From the NCBI GenBank assembly GCA_045578245.1, contig JAZNJX010000071.1, forward strand, positions 1 to 8,867: a stretch of DNA of 8,867 nucleotides, in the 5' to 3' direction. The notes below the pieces were generated by a model, which saw only the letters and a list, made by a program, of their open reading frames with translations, had not been told where the DNA came from and made no database searches. The position numbers and the translations under genes were made by a program. Shown here one piece after another: positions 1 through 5,536 of the stretch (its first letter is position 1; each line of letters opens with the position of its first letter). Source of the DNA: Fimenecus sp045578245 (GTDB taxonomy: Bacteria; Bacillota; Clostridia; Oscillospirales; Acutalibacteraceae).

Positions 1-255
1 TGCATCAACTTTATCGCCCTTAGCGAAAACTGCTACTCTTACATGCTTACCTGTACCGTTAGGAAGAACTACAGCGCCTCTAACCTGCTGGTCAGCGTGA
101 CGTGAGTCAACACCAAGGCGAACGTGAAGTTCAACTGTTTCATCAAATTTTGCAGTTGCACCCTTAACTGTGATTTCAAGTGCATCTACAGTATCATAAA
201 GTTTTGTTCTGTCGATAAGCTTTGAGCTTTCAACATATTTCTTTCCGTGTTTCAT
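1..255 (-). CDS. rplA: Ribosomal protein L1 (uL1), N-terminal part, cut by window edge
   Basis: The first 85 codons are visible, reading MKHGKKYVESSKLIDRTKLY and later GVDSRHADQQVRGAVVLPNG, the well-conserved start of bacterial L1 (family length about 230 residues, so roughly 145 are missing to the left). L1 binds 23S rRNA at the mobile L1 stalk next to the E site. In bacteria it is also the known translational repressor of the rplK-rplA mRNA. The start is set by GGAGG (plus-strand cctcc at 267-271), 11 nt before the ATG. It lies 62 bp after rplK in the same operon, and the gap carries an RNA motif shared with the rplK leader. Identification is secure; the frame is open to the edge. Confidence 0.97.
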   Translation of the reverse strand, partial: MKHGKKYVESSKLIDRTKLYDTVDALEITVKGATAKFDETVELHVRLGVDSRHADQQVRGAVVLPNGTGKHVRVAVFAKGDKVDA

Positions 256-277
256 AATTCAAAATTCCTCCAAAATA

Positions 278-309
278 GTGGTTAATCGGATTCTGATTTT
301 TCCTCCCAC
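278..309 (-). promoter_or_regulatory. Candidate L1-binding RNA motif in the rplK-rplA gap
   Basis: Read on the minus strand, this begins GTGGGAGGA and ends with CCAC. The outer GTGG/CCAC stem (306-309 with 278-281) is followed by a GA on the 5' side, an inner GGA/UCC hairpin and a six-nt 3' side. The same arrangement, with an identical GTGGGAGGAA start, precedes rplK at 763-803. It ends 6 nt before the rplA Shine-Dalgarno sequence. The pairing is seen; L1 binding is inferred from the known autoregulation of this operon. Confidence 0.45.
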
Positions 310-317
310 AAGGAGAA

Positions 318-743
318 TCAGTCTACTACAGTAACGCCCATGCTACGTGCTGTACCAGCAATCATGCTCATTGCAGTTTCTACTGTTGCAGCATTAAGGT
401 CAGGCATTTTCTGCTCTGCGATTTTTCTAATCTGTTCTTTAGTGATTTTTGCTACCTTTGTTCTGTTAGGCACACCTGAACCACTCTCGATACCGCAAGC
501 TTTCTTAATAAGAACAGCTGCAGGAGGAGTTTTTGTTACAAATGTAAATGTACGGTCTGCGTAAACTGTGATAACAACTGGGATAATAAGACCCATGTCG
601 TTCTTTGTGCGTTCGTTGAATTCTTTTGTGAACGCCATAATGTTAACACCGTGCTGACCAAGTGCAGGTCCAACAGGTGGTGCTGGTGTTGCTTTACCAG
701 CAGGAATCTGAAGCTTTATAAAGCCTACTACTTTCTGAGCCAT
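318..743 (-). CDS. rplK: Ribosomal protein L11 (uL11)
   Basis: Encodes 141 residues, the usual L11 length. Protein starts MAQKVVGFIKLQIPAGKATP and contains the PPVGPALGQHGVNIMAF proline-rich N-domain signature (residues about 18-38). The C-terminal rRNA-binding domain carries KTPPAAVLIKKACGIESGSG. L11 binds the GTPase-associated centre of 23S rRNA, contacts elongation factors and is needed for RelA-type stringent sensing. The frame extends five codons upstream to an ATG at 756-758, but GGAGGT (plus-strand acctcc, 751-756) sits 7 nt before the ATG at 741-743, so I use the latter; the longer version would overlap its own ribosome binding site. It is the fourth gene of the rpmG-secE-nusG-rplK-rplA cluster. 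Confidence 0.98.
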   Translation of the reverse strand: MAQKVVGFIKLQIPAGKATPAPPVGPALGQHGVNIMAFTKEFNERTKNDMGLIIPVVITVYADRTFTFVTKTPPAAVLIKKACGIESGSGVPNRTKVAKITKEQIRKIAEQKMPDLNAATVETAMSMIAGTARSMGVTVVD

Positions 744-762
744 TTTTAGCACCTCCAAAATT

Positions 763-803
763 CGTGGTATGGCGGAACGGACAGCTCTTCCATTCCTCCC
801 ACG
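763..803 (-). promoter_or_regulatory. rplK leader, candidate L1-type autoregulatory RNA
   Basis: On the minus strand the RNA forms an outer CGTGG/CCACG stem (799-803 with 763-767), an asymmetric internal loop (GA on one side, GCCAUA on the other), and an inner seven-pair stem GGAATGG/CCGTTCC capped by AAGAGCUGU. It ends 7 nt before the rplK Shine-Dalgarno. Two helices joined by an asymmetric loop is the general shape of known L1 targets on rRNA and mRNA. A matching motif precedes rplA. The structure is seen by eye; its regulatory role is inferred from the known repression of the L11-L1 operon by L1. Confidence 0.5.
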
Positions 804-847
804 ACGCTTTAAACATAAAAAGCGTCATAAAAAGCGTATTTTACGCT
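803..847 (-). promoter_or_regulatory. Tandem 12-bp repeat with alternative hairpins (possible attenuator)
   Basis: Plus-strand CATAAAAAGCGT occurs twice in direct tandem (814-825 and 826-837). In the minus-strand transcript, one copy can pair with the upstream AGCGTA (842-847 with 833-838, loop of 3), giving a short hairpin followed by UUUUU like a weak intrinsic terminator. The other can pair with the downstream AAAGCGTC (819-826 with 803-810, eight perfect pairs, loop of 8). The layout could tune the ratio of nusG to rplK transcripts. Pairing is seen; function is inferred. Confidence 0.4.
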
Positions 848-866
848 AATTACCAAATTAAATAAA

Positions 867-1454
867 TTAGTCTTCGACCTTTTCTACCTGGTCGAGTTCA
901 AGGTCAACCGGTGTTTCACGACCGAGCATTGAAATAACAACACAAACTGTGTTATTGTCAACGTCAAGCTCGCGTACTGTACCGATAATGCCTTCAAACG
1001 CACCATCGATGATTGAAACCATATCGCCAACCTCATAGTCGATTTTAACGACTTTCTTTTCAACACCCATTGCATAAATCTCAGCCTCTGTAAGAGGAAC
1101 TGGCTTGCTTTCTGGGCCAACGAAACCTGTTACACCACGTGTGTTGCGGATAACATACCAAGTATCGTCTGTCATTTCAAGGTCGCCTGTTTCTTCATCT
1201 TCAAAAACTGCAACCTTAACCATTACATAACCGGGGAAGATTTTTCTCTCTACCTCTTTTTTCACGATTACCATCTCACCGGTTTCCTTGTCCTTAGCTT
1301 CCTTGTTTTCAACAACAATTTCAGTAGGAACCTTAACCTCAAGGATTAAATCGTGCATTTTACGGTTTTCAACAATCTTTTCGATATTTGTTGCTACTTT
1401 GTTTTCATAACCAGAATAGGTATGAACTACATACCATTTGGAGATTTGTGACAT
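867..1454 (-). CDS. nusG: Transcription termination/antitermination factor NusG
   Basis: 195 residues. The N-terminal NGN domain (about residues 5-118) starts KWYVVHTYSGYENKVATNIE and carries RKIFPGYVMVKV (71-81) and NTRGVTGFVGP (104-114). The C-terminal KOW domain is at about 141-170 (GDMVSIIDGAFEGIIGTV). NusG binds the RNA polymerase clamp, modulates pausing, and links polymerase to ribosomal protein S10 or Rho. The segment around 50-70 (KEAKDKETGEMVIVKKEVER) makes the protein somewhat longer than the roughly 177-residue Bacillus form, a variable loop in this family. The start has only a modest AAAGGGG site about 11 nt upstream. It lies 19 bp after secE and about 60 bp before the rplK leader. 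Confidence 0.98.
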   Translation of the reverse strand: MSQISKWYVVHTYSGYENKVATNIEKIVENRKMHDLILEVKVPTEIVVENKEAKDKETGEMVIVKKEVERKIFPGYVMVKVAVFEDEETGDLEMTDDTWYVIRNTRGVTGFVGPESKPVPLTEAEIYAMGVEKKVVKIDYEVGDMVSIIDGAFEGIIGTVRELDVDNNTVCVVISMLGRETPVDLELDQVEKVED

Positions 1455-1473
1455 ATCTTAAATCCCCTTTCGA

Positions 1474-1764
1474 TTATTTGCTAGCAAGACTTACAAGAGC
1501 ATCAATAATTGCAGAAAGTCCTGTGTCAACACCGAAAAGTGCTACACCTACAATTGCAACAATTACAATAACGACGATTGAGTGATTGAGAACTGTCTTG
1601 CCTGAAGGCCATGTAACCTTTTTCCACTCACCTTTGAAATCTTTAAAGAACTTCTTAATTTTAGCTCCGACTGCCTTTAAGGGATTTTCCTTTTTCTTTG
1701 CAGGAGCTTCTTTCTTGTCCTTCTTAGTTACCTCAGTAGTGGTCTTTTCTTTTTTGTCAGACAT
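1474..1764 (-). CDS. secE: Preprotein translocase subunit SecE
   Basis: 96 residues. A lysine/glutamate-rich cytoplasmic tail (1-45) precedes the SecE signature GEWKKVTWPSGKTVL (45-59) and a single membrane span (about 62-82). SecE clamps the SecY channel and is essential for Sec-dependent export. The short one-span form with a charged tail is usual in Firmicutes. A GGAGGT site (plus-strand acctcc, 1772-1777) lies 7 nt before the ATG. The gene sits 16 bp after rpmG and 19 bp before nusG, which is the standard order. Confidence 0.97.
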   Translation of the reverse strand: MSDKKEKTTTEVTKKDKKEAPAKKKENPLKAVGAKIKKFFKDFKGEWKKVTWPSGKTVLNHSIVVIVIVAIVGVALFGVDTGLSAIIDALVSLASK

Positions 1765-1780
1765 TTCACTTACCTCCGGA

Positions 1781-1930
1781 TTACTTTGTTTCCCTGTGAA
1801 GAGTGTGTTTCTTGCAGAATCTGCAGTACTTGTTCATCTCGATTCTGTCAGGAGTGTTCTTCTTGTTTTTCTTTGTGTTGTAATTGCGCTGTTTGCACTC
1901 TGTACAAGCTAATGTGATTTTTACTCTCAT
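1781..1930 (-). CDS. rpmG: Ribosomal protein L33 (bL33), zinc-ribbon form
   Basis: A 49-codon gene reading MRVKITLACTECKQRNYNTK and ending YCRFCKKHTLHRETK. Two CxxC pairs (Cys9/Cys12 and Cys36/Cys39) form the zinc ribbon, so this is the C+ zinc-binding type; many Firmicutes carry a cysteine-free paralogue used under zinc limitation, which is not seen here. L33 lies near the E site of the 50S subunit. GGAGGTG (plus strand 1938-1944) is 7 nt before the ATG. It is the first gene of the operon, about 100 nt downstream of the predicted transcription start. Length and sequence match the family. Confidence 0.96.
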   Translation of the reverse strand: MRVKITLACTECKQRNYNTKKNKKNTPDRIEMNKYCRFCKKHTLHRETK

Positions 1931-1953
1931 TTTTCGGCACCTCCGTTAATACA

Positions 1954-1976
1954 TCACCTGAAAAATCAGCAGGTGA
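1954..1976 (-). promoter_or_regulatory. Hairpin in the rpmG leader
   Basis: A perfect seven-pair stem TCACCTG/CAGGTGA (1970-1976 with 1954-1960) with a 9-nt loop lies 9 nt upstream of the rpmG Shine-Dalgarno. No U-run follows, so it is not a terminator; it may set leader stability or ribosome access. Confidence 0.4.
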
Positions 1977-1979
1977 ATT

Positions 1980-2004
1980 AAAAGCCTTCCTCATAAAAAA
2001 AGGC
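1980..2004 (-). terminator. Possible attenuator hairpin in the rpmG leader
   Basis: In the minus transcript GCCTTTT (1998-2004) can pair with GGAAGGC (1984-1990) through five Watson-Crick and two G-U pairs around a 7-nt loop, followed at once by UUUUAAUU. The stem is weak, so any termination would be partial. The four-pair hairpin CCTC/GAGG just upstream (2017-2030) is also followed by a U-rich run. Confidence 0.3.
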
Positions 2005-2037
2005 ACAAAAAATAAGCCTCTTCTCCGAGGTATTGGT

Positions 2038-2066
2038 ATTGTATCACAGGAGTCAAGGCTTGTCAA
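2038..2066 (-). promoter_or_regulatory. Strong sigma-A promoter of the rpmG-secE-nusG-rplK-rplA operon
   Basis: Minus-strand -35 TTGACA (2061-2066), 17-nt spacer and -10 TACAAT (2038-2043), preceded by TG at the extended -10 position. Only one base differs from full consensus. Predicted start near 2031, giving a leader of about 100 nt before rpmG. It lies 22 bp past the end of the upstream acyltransferase gene, and no terminator is visible between them. Confidence 0.9.
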
Positions 2067-2088
2067 GTAAAATATTAAATTATTTTCG

Positions 2089-3144
2089 CTATAAAATTTT
2101 GTTGATAACCGGCACTTTACGAATCGGCACAACTATAATTGTGTATATAATCAAAGAAAAGAAAATACACACAAAACTTGTAAGGTATGTACCTACCACA
2201 GGTGATACAATCACAACGAGTTCTTTATAGAGATTTTCTGAAATCAAAGTAAAAACTTCTAAAAGATACATTCCGAATGTTGCACCTGATATTTCAGTGA
2301 TTATTTTTGCAGGAATCTTTGTTATTCTATGCTGATACTTATCAACAACAGTTTTGCAAATGTAGAAAATAAGGCAAGATGGTGCAAAGATAAAATGCTG
2401 TCTTAATTGTTCGAGATTATTGCCACCATTATTCTTTATATCGTAGGTTATAAGCATTATGCTGACAGCTACACTTGCTACAGATGAAATTATCAGCGCA
2501 ATTCTGAATTTATACAAATCTTTTTTGTCCGTATAAATATTATCAGCATTTGCAACAAAATAACCAGCAATCGGAAAAATAATCATCCAGCACGAACTTG
2601 CATAATAAGAATTGAACAAAGGGATGTTTGAAAACAGTGAAAAATTAATACCAAACACTATCGACAATGCCTGAACACTGTAAAAACCTAAAGTCAAAGC
2701 AAAAAACAAAGTAGTTTTATTCTTTGTAGAATCATTTACAATGTTTCTGAGGAATGGAAGCATAAATAAGAATCCAAGGTATGCATAAAGATACCAGTTA
2801 AGCCCTGATGCAAAAGTTTTCAATATGTATCCAAACGAGAAATCGACTCTGCTCTTCCATAAAGCAGCAATAATCATAACAATTAAGATTCTTACAATTC
2901 GGTGTTTGAAAACATCCTTAAATGCTTCATCTTTTTTTCTTAATAGCAACGCACCACTAATCATCAAAAACAATGGTGGACCACATTTACACAAAATTGA
3001 CGGAATTATTGTCAATAAGTATTTAAATCCAAAATCATCATAAGTTAAAAAATGGTGATAACATTCTCGGTGATTAAAAAGAACAAAAACAATAGCAATT
3101 ATTCTTAAAAAATCAAGATAGTATTGTCTTTTACTGATTCCCAT
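2089..3144 (-). CDS. Membrane acyltransferase, family 3 (OafA/WecH-like)
   Basis: 351 residues with about ten hydrophobic spans. Family features in order: YYLDFLRIIAIVFVLFNHR at 8-26 with the expected catalytic histidine (His25) at the end of span 1; PPLFLMISGALLLRK at 56-70; WYLYAYLGFLFMLPFLR at 117-133. These enzymes move acetyl or other acyl groups from a cytoplasmic donor to extracytoplasmic sugars, such as O-acetylation of wall or surface polysaccharide. The substrate here cannot be told. AGGAATGAGGATGA precedes the ATG at 3142-3144. No sugar-biosynthesis genes sit nearby. A terminator lies 30 bp upstream, leaving little room for a promoter, so expression may come from read-through out of the lipoprotein gene. 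Confidence 0.88.
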   Translation of the reverse strand: MGISKRQYYLDFLRIIAIVFVLFNHRECYHHFLTYDDFGFKYLLTIIPSILCKCGPPLFLMISGALLLRKKDEAFKDVFKHRIVRILIVMIIAALWKSRVDFSFGYILKTFASGLNWYLYAYLGFLFMLPFLRNIVNDSTKNKTTLFFALTLGFYSVQALSIVFGINFSLFSNIPLFNSYYASSCWMIIFPIAGYFVANADNIYTDKKDLYKFRIALIISSVASVAVSIMLITYDIKNNGGNNLEQLRQHFIFAPSCLIFYICKTVVDKYQHRITKIPAKIITEISGATFGMYLLEVFTLISENLYKELVVIVSPVVGTYLTSFVCIFFSLIIYTIIVVPIRKVPVINKIL

Positions 3145-3174
3145 TCATCCTCATTCCTTACTTTTAAATGTACA

Positions 3175-3199
3175 AAAGGGTGGAAAATCCCCACCCTTT
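3175..3199. terminator. Intrinsic terminator after the lipoprotein gene
   Basis: Perfect nine-pair stem AAAGGGTGG/CCACCCTTT (3175-3183 with 3191-3199) with a 7-nt loop. On the minus strand it starts 6 nt after the lipoprotein stop and ends in UUUU followed by G, so it works for that gene, perhaps incompletely. Confidence 0.85.
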
Positions 3200-3205
3200 C
3201 ACTGC

Positions 3206-4141
3206 TTAACCAATCATTGATGTAATGTCTATACCCTTTGGCTTTTTAATTTTTGATGTGTCAGCTGTAGAAGAAATAGACTTTATTTCTGCGATTACGT
3301 AATTATTCTTTGAATATATCTCTTCAATTCTTACTAAATTACCCTTAGAATCATAAACATATTTGTATGTTGTGTCATCGTAAGTGTATTTGTCACAAAT
3401 ATATTGTTTTCCACTTATTGTAATATTGCTTGTTTCAACAAATGTATAGTCCTCACTGACTGCATCACTGAAAGCTCCAACGCCCATATCATTTCCCAAA
3501 TCGCTACCTGCATTATAATAAACCTTCATTGATGGGATATAGCAATATGCAACACCTTTGACATAAATCATATCAGCTTTAACAACTTTACCTTCTTCAA
3601 ATGGAATAGCTGCCTCAATAAAGAAATCCTCTCCATTGCGAATATAAACTATAGGATATTCCATTTCTTCTGTATCAACCTGTTTGACTGTACCTGTAAT
3701 AGTATATTTCTTTGCTTTCAAAATCTTCTGATAATTACTGATTCTTGCAAGAGCTTTGCTCTTAGCATTATCTGTATTATCAGTCTTGCTATCTTCCTGA
3801 ACCAAGCCATCTGAAATCTGAAGTTTATCATTCTTATCAGCTTTTTCAGTAACATCTTCTATTCCACCATCAATAAGTTGCTGAATGCCATCCTGAGCTA
3901 TTTGCTCCTCTGCATCTTTTATCTGCTCAAGGTATTTTTCATCTTCAATATAGGTTGTTACACCTTCACTATCCGTATAATAATAGTTTCCGTCTTCATC
4001 TTTTTCAACATACTGAGTTTGACCTTCTTCGTCAACATAGTATGGCTTTTCACTTGCATTATCTTTAACACTTATTTTACACGATGTCACACTGAATGCT
4101 AATGCGACAACAAGAAAAACCACAATAATTCTTTTCATCAT
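3206..4141 (-). CDS. Predicted lipoprotein of unknown function with N-terminal tandem repeat
   Basis: 311 residues from the chosen start. A signal peptide MMKRIIVVFLVVALAFSVTSC ends in a lipobox V-T-S-C, so Cys21 should be lipid-modified and the protein held on the outer face of the membrane. Two copies of an acidic, tyrosine-rich unit follow with a 20-residue period: YYVDEEGQTQYVE (from 34) and YYTDSEGVTTYIE (from 54). A charged helical linker follows, then from about 130 a beta-rich domain (YTITGTVKQ, ADMIYVKGVAYCYI, YKYVYDSKGNLVRIEEIY) that loosely recalls LolA/LppX-type lipoprotein folds, which is inference only. The frame runs on to an ATG at 4178-4180, but that codon overlaps the -10 box, so it cannot be translated from this promoter. 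GGAGG at 4148-4152 serves the ATG at 4139-4141 or the next one at 4136-4138. Confidence 0.85.
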   Translation of the reverse strand: MMKRIIVVFLVVALAFSVTSCKISVKDNASEKPYYVDEEGQTQYVEKDEDGNYYYTDSEGVTTYIEDEKYLEQIKDAEEQIAQDGIQQLIDGGIEDVTEKADKNDKLQISDGLVQEDSKTDNTDNAKSKALARISNYQKILKAKKYTITGTVKQVDTEEMEYPIVYIRNGEDFFIEAAIPFEEGKVVKADMIYVKGVAYCYIPSMKVYYNAGSDLGNDMGVGAFSDAVSEDYTFVETSNITISGKQYICDKYTYDDTTYKYVYDSKGNLVRIEEIYSKNNYVIAEIKSISSTADTSKIKKPKGIDITSMIG

Positions 4142-4178
4142 AATAATCCTCCGAAGATTTATGTATTGACTACGTAAC

Positions 4179-4207
4179 ATTATAACTTATTTCCCGATAA
4201 TAAACAA
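4179..4207 (-). promoter_or_regulatory. Sigma-A promoter of the lipoprotein gene
   Basis: Minus-strand -35 TTGTTT (4202-4207), 17-nt spacer and perfect -10 TATAAT (4179-4184). Start expected near 4172, giving a leader of about 30 nt with GGAGG. It is divergent from the promoter at 4241-4269. Confidence 0.75.
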
Positions 4208-4240
4208 GGGTATATTATGGAAAATTTTTTGTACATTTTA

Positions 4241-4269
4241 TTGAACTACTCGCGATAATATAGTATAAT
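4241..4269 (+). promoter_or_regulatory. Sigma-A promoter of the hydrolase-queT unit
   Basis: -35 TTGAAC (4241-4246), 17-nt spacer and perfect -10 TATAAT (4264-4269). Start expected near 4276, leaving a leader of about 24 nt with AAGGAG (4285-4290) before the ATG at 4300. The two divergent -35 boxes are 33 bp apart. Confidence 0.82.
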
Positions 4270-4299
4270 TATCTAAAAGAGAAAAAGGAGTGAATTCTT

Positions 4300-5472
4300 A
4301 TGGCAGGTATTGTTGAATATTCCCTTATGAATGCTCATAAGGATTTTAACACTTTACCTTTCACAAAAGTTGATGGTCTTATTTTTGCACAGCTTGCTTA
4401 TCTTGACTTTGATACCTTTGTGCCTGACAGACAGTTGTTTACACGAGGTATAACCTTCTCTAAAATCTGCGAACAAGATGATTTTGACACTCTCTTCCCT
4501 TTAGAAAGAACAGCAAGAAAAAATCTTTTACTTTTCAACTCTCTGGCGTATAGCAAAAGATACGGAACAATTAAGATTAATTACCACGAAAATATCTTTG
4601 ACAGCGAAAAAGAAGTTCAGTTTTCTGCAACTACATTTCTTCTGCCTGATGGTACTGCATGTGTTTCATTCAGAGGAACGGATTCTACTATTACAGGTTG
4701 GCGTGAAAACTTTAATATGCTTTATAATGACACAGTCCCTGCACAGATTTCTGCAGTTAAGTACCTTAACAATGTTGCGAGAAAAATCAAGGGAAATATA
4801 ATAGTTGTTGGTCATTCAAAGGGTGGAAATCTTGCAATTTATGCAAGTGTTATGTGTTCACCTAAAACAAAAGAAAAAATTGTTGAAGTTCAAAGTTTTG
4901 ATAGCCCTGGATTTACGGAGGAATTTGTAAATTCTCCTAACTATCTTGAAACAGAAAGCAAGATTATCAAATTCGTCCCCGAAGACTCAATGATTGGTAT
5001 GCTTCTAAATGATACTGCATCCTATCGTATTGTTAAAAGTGATGGTGAGGGAATCCATCAGCATGACCCATTTTTATGGCTTGTTGATGATAATGACTTC
5101 ATTACAGGAGAAAAAATTCACACAAAAGCCAGATTTGTAAACAGCACATTCAAAGAATGGGTAAGCAATTTCACACCTGAACAACGTGAACTTTTTGTTG
5201 ATGCTATGTTTGACATTGTTGAAGCCACAAATATACAAAAAGCAGAAAGTTTTCTTGATTGGAGTGAAAACTTAAAAGGTAATTCATCTTTGATTCTTGA
5301 CACAATTAAAGATTTAGACCCTGAAACAAGGAATTTTATGCTTAAAGTATTAAGAAATATTTTCCCATCTGCAACAGATAGTGTTCTTACTAAACCAAAA
5401 AGTATAATTAAAAATACCTTTGGCAAAATTAAGCGAAGAACCGACACAGATGAAGATACCCTTGATACCTAA
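4300..5472 (+). CDS. Mbeg1-like (DUF2974) lipase-type alpha/beta hydrolase
   Basis: 390 residues, no signal peptide, so probably cytoplasmic. The central part is class-3-lipase-like: VSFRGTDSTITGWRENFNM (122-140) matches the oxyanion region of this fold, and IIVVGHSKGGNLAIYAS (167-183) is the nucleophile elbow with Ser173 in GHSKG. The acid is probably Asp201 (QSFDSPGF) or Asp229, and the base His253 or His255 (GIHQHDPF). The N-terminal stretch LPFTKVDGLIFAQLAYLDFD is typical of the Mbeg1/DUF2974 family. The C-terminal 100 residues are helical and charged, ending in a basic then acidic tail. The substrate is unknown; lipid or acyl-ester hydrolysis is inferred from the fold. queT follows closely, with only the putative riboswitch in the gap and no terminator, so the two are probably co-transcribed. 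Confidence 0.85.
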   Translation: MAGIVEYSLMNAHKDFNTLPFTKVDGLIFAQLAYLDFDTFVPDRQLFTRGITFSKICEQDDFDTLFPLERTARKNLLLFNSLAYSKRYGTIKINYHENIFDSEKEVQFSATTFLLPDGTACVSFRGTDSTITGWRENFNMLYNDTVPAQISAVKYLNNVARKIKGNIIVVGHSKGGNLAIYASVMCSPKTKEKIVEVQSFDSPGFTEEFVNSPNYLETESKIIKFVPEDSMIGMLLNDTASYRIVKSDGEGIHQHDPFLWLVDDNDFITGEKIHTKARFVNSTFKEWVSNFTPEQRELFVDAMFDIVEATNIQKAESFLDWSENLKGNSSLILDTIKDLDPETRNFMLKVLRNIFPSATDSVLTKPKSIIKNTFGKIKRRTDTDEDTLDT

Positions 5473-5486
5473 GCTATAAAATAAAA

Positions 5487-5528
5487 TGTCAGTTCGAAAC
5501 CATCCTGACAAAAATCAAAACTATGGAG
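5487..5528 (+). promoter_or_regulatory. Pseudoknot leader of queT, probable preQ1-I-like riboswitch
   Basis: A six-pair stem TGTCAG/CTGACA (5487-5492 with 5505-5510) closes a 12-nt loop TTCGAAACCATC. An A-rich tail (5511-5520) then leads to CTATGGAG. The loop CCAT (5500-5503) is complementary to the tail ATGG (5523-5526), giving an H-type pseudoknot whose second stem buries the start of the queT Shine-Dalgarno GGAG (5525-5528). Compact hairpin, A-rich tail and pseudoknot over the ribosome binding site are the hallmarks of class I preQ1 riboswitches, and preQ1 uptake is the job of the downstream gene. Pairings are seen; ligand and class are inferred. Confidence 0.65.
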
Positions 5529-5536
5529 TGACAAAA

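Noticed and set aside
829..866. Promoter between nusG and rplK
   Set aside because: TAAAAT is present but only a poor -35 (TTTATT) is at the right distance, and the sequence is better explained by the hairpins there.
1848..2132. Minus-strand frame of 94 codons overlapping rpmG and its promoter
   Set aside because: It spans the operon promoter and leader, has no ribosome binding site and no recognisable sequence; the true gene here is the 49-codon rpmG in another frame.
4195..4260. CGATAATA repeated in the spacers of both divergent promoters
   Set aside because: An eight-base match in AT-rich DNA, in opposite orientation relative to the two promoters; chance is sufficient.
5118..5447. Minus-strand frame of 109 codons
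   Set aside because: Lies wholly inside the hydrolase gene on the other strand and has low-complexity shadow composition.
5459..5487. Separate promoter for queT
   Set aside because: TATAAA and TAAAAT occur at 5475-5487, but no acceptable -35 lies 16-18 bp upstream.
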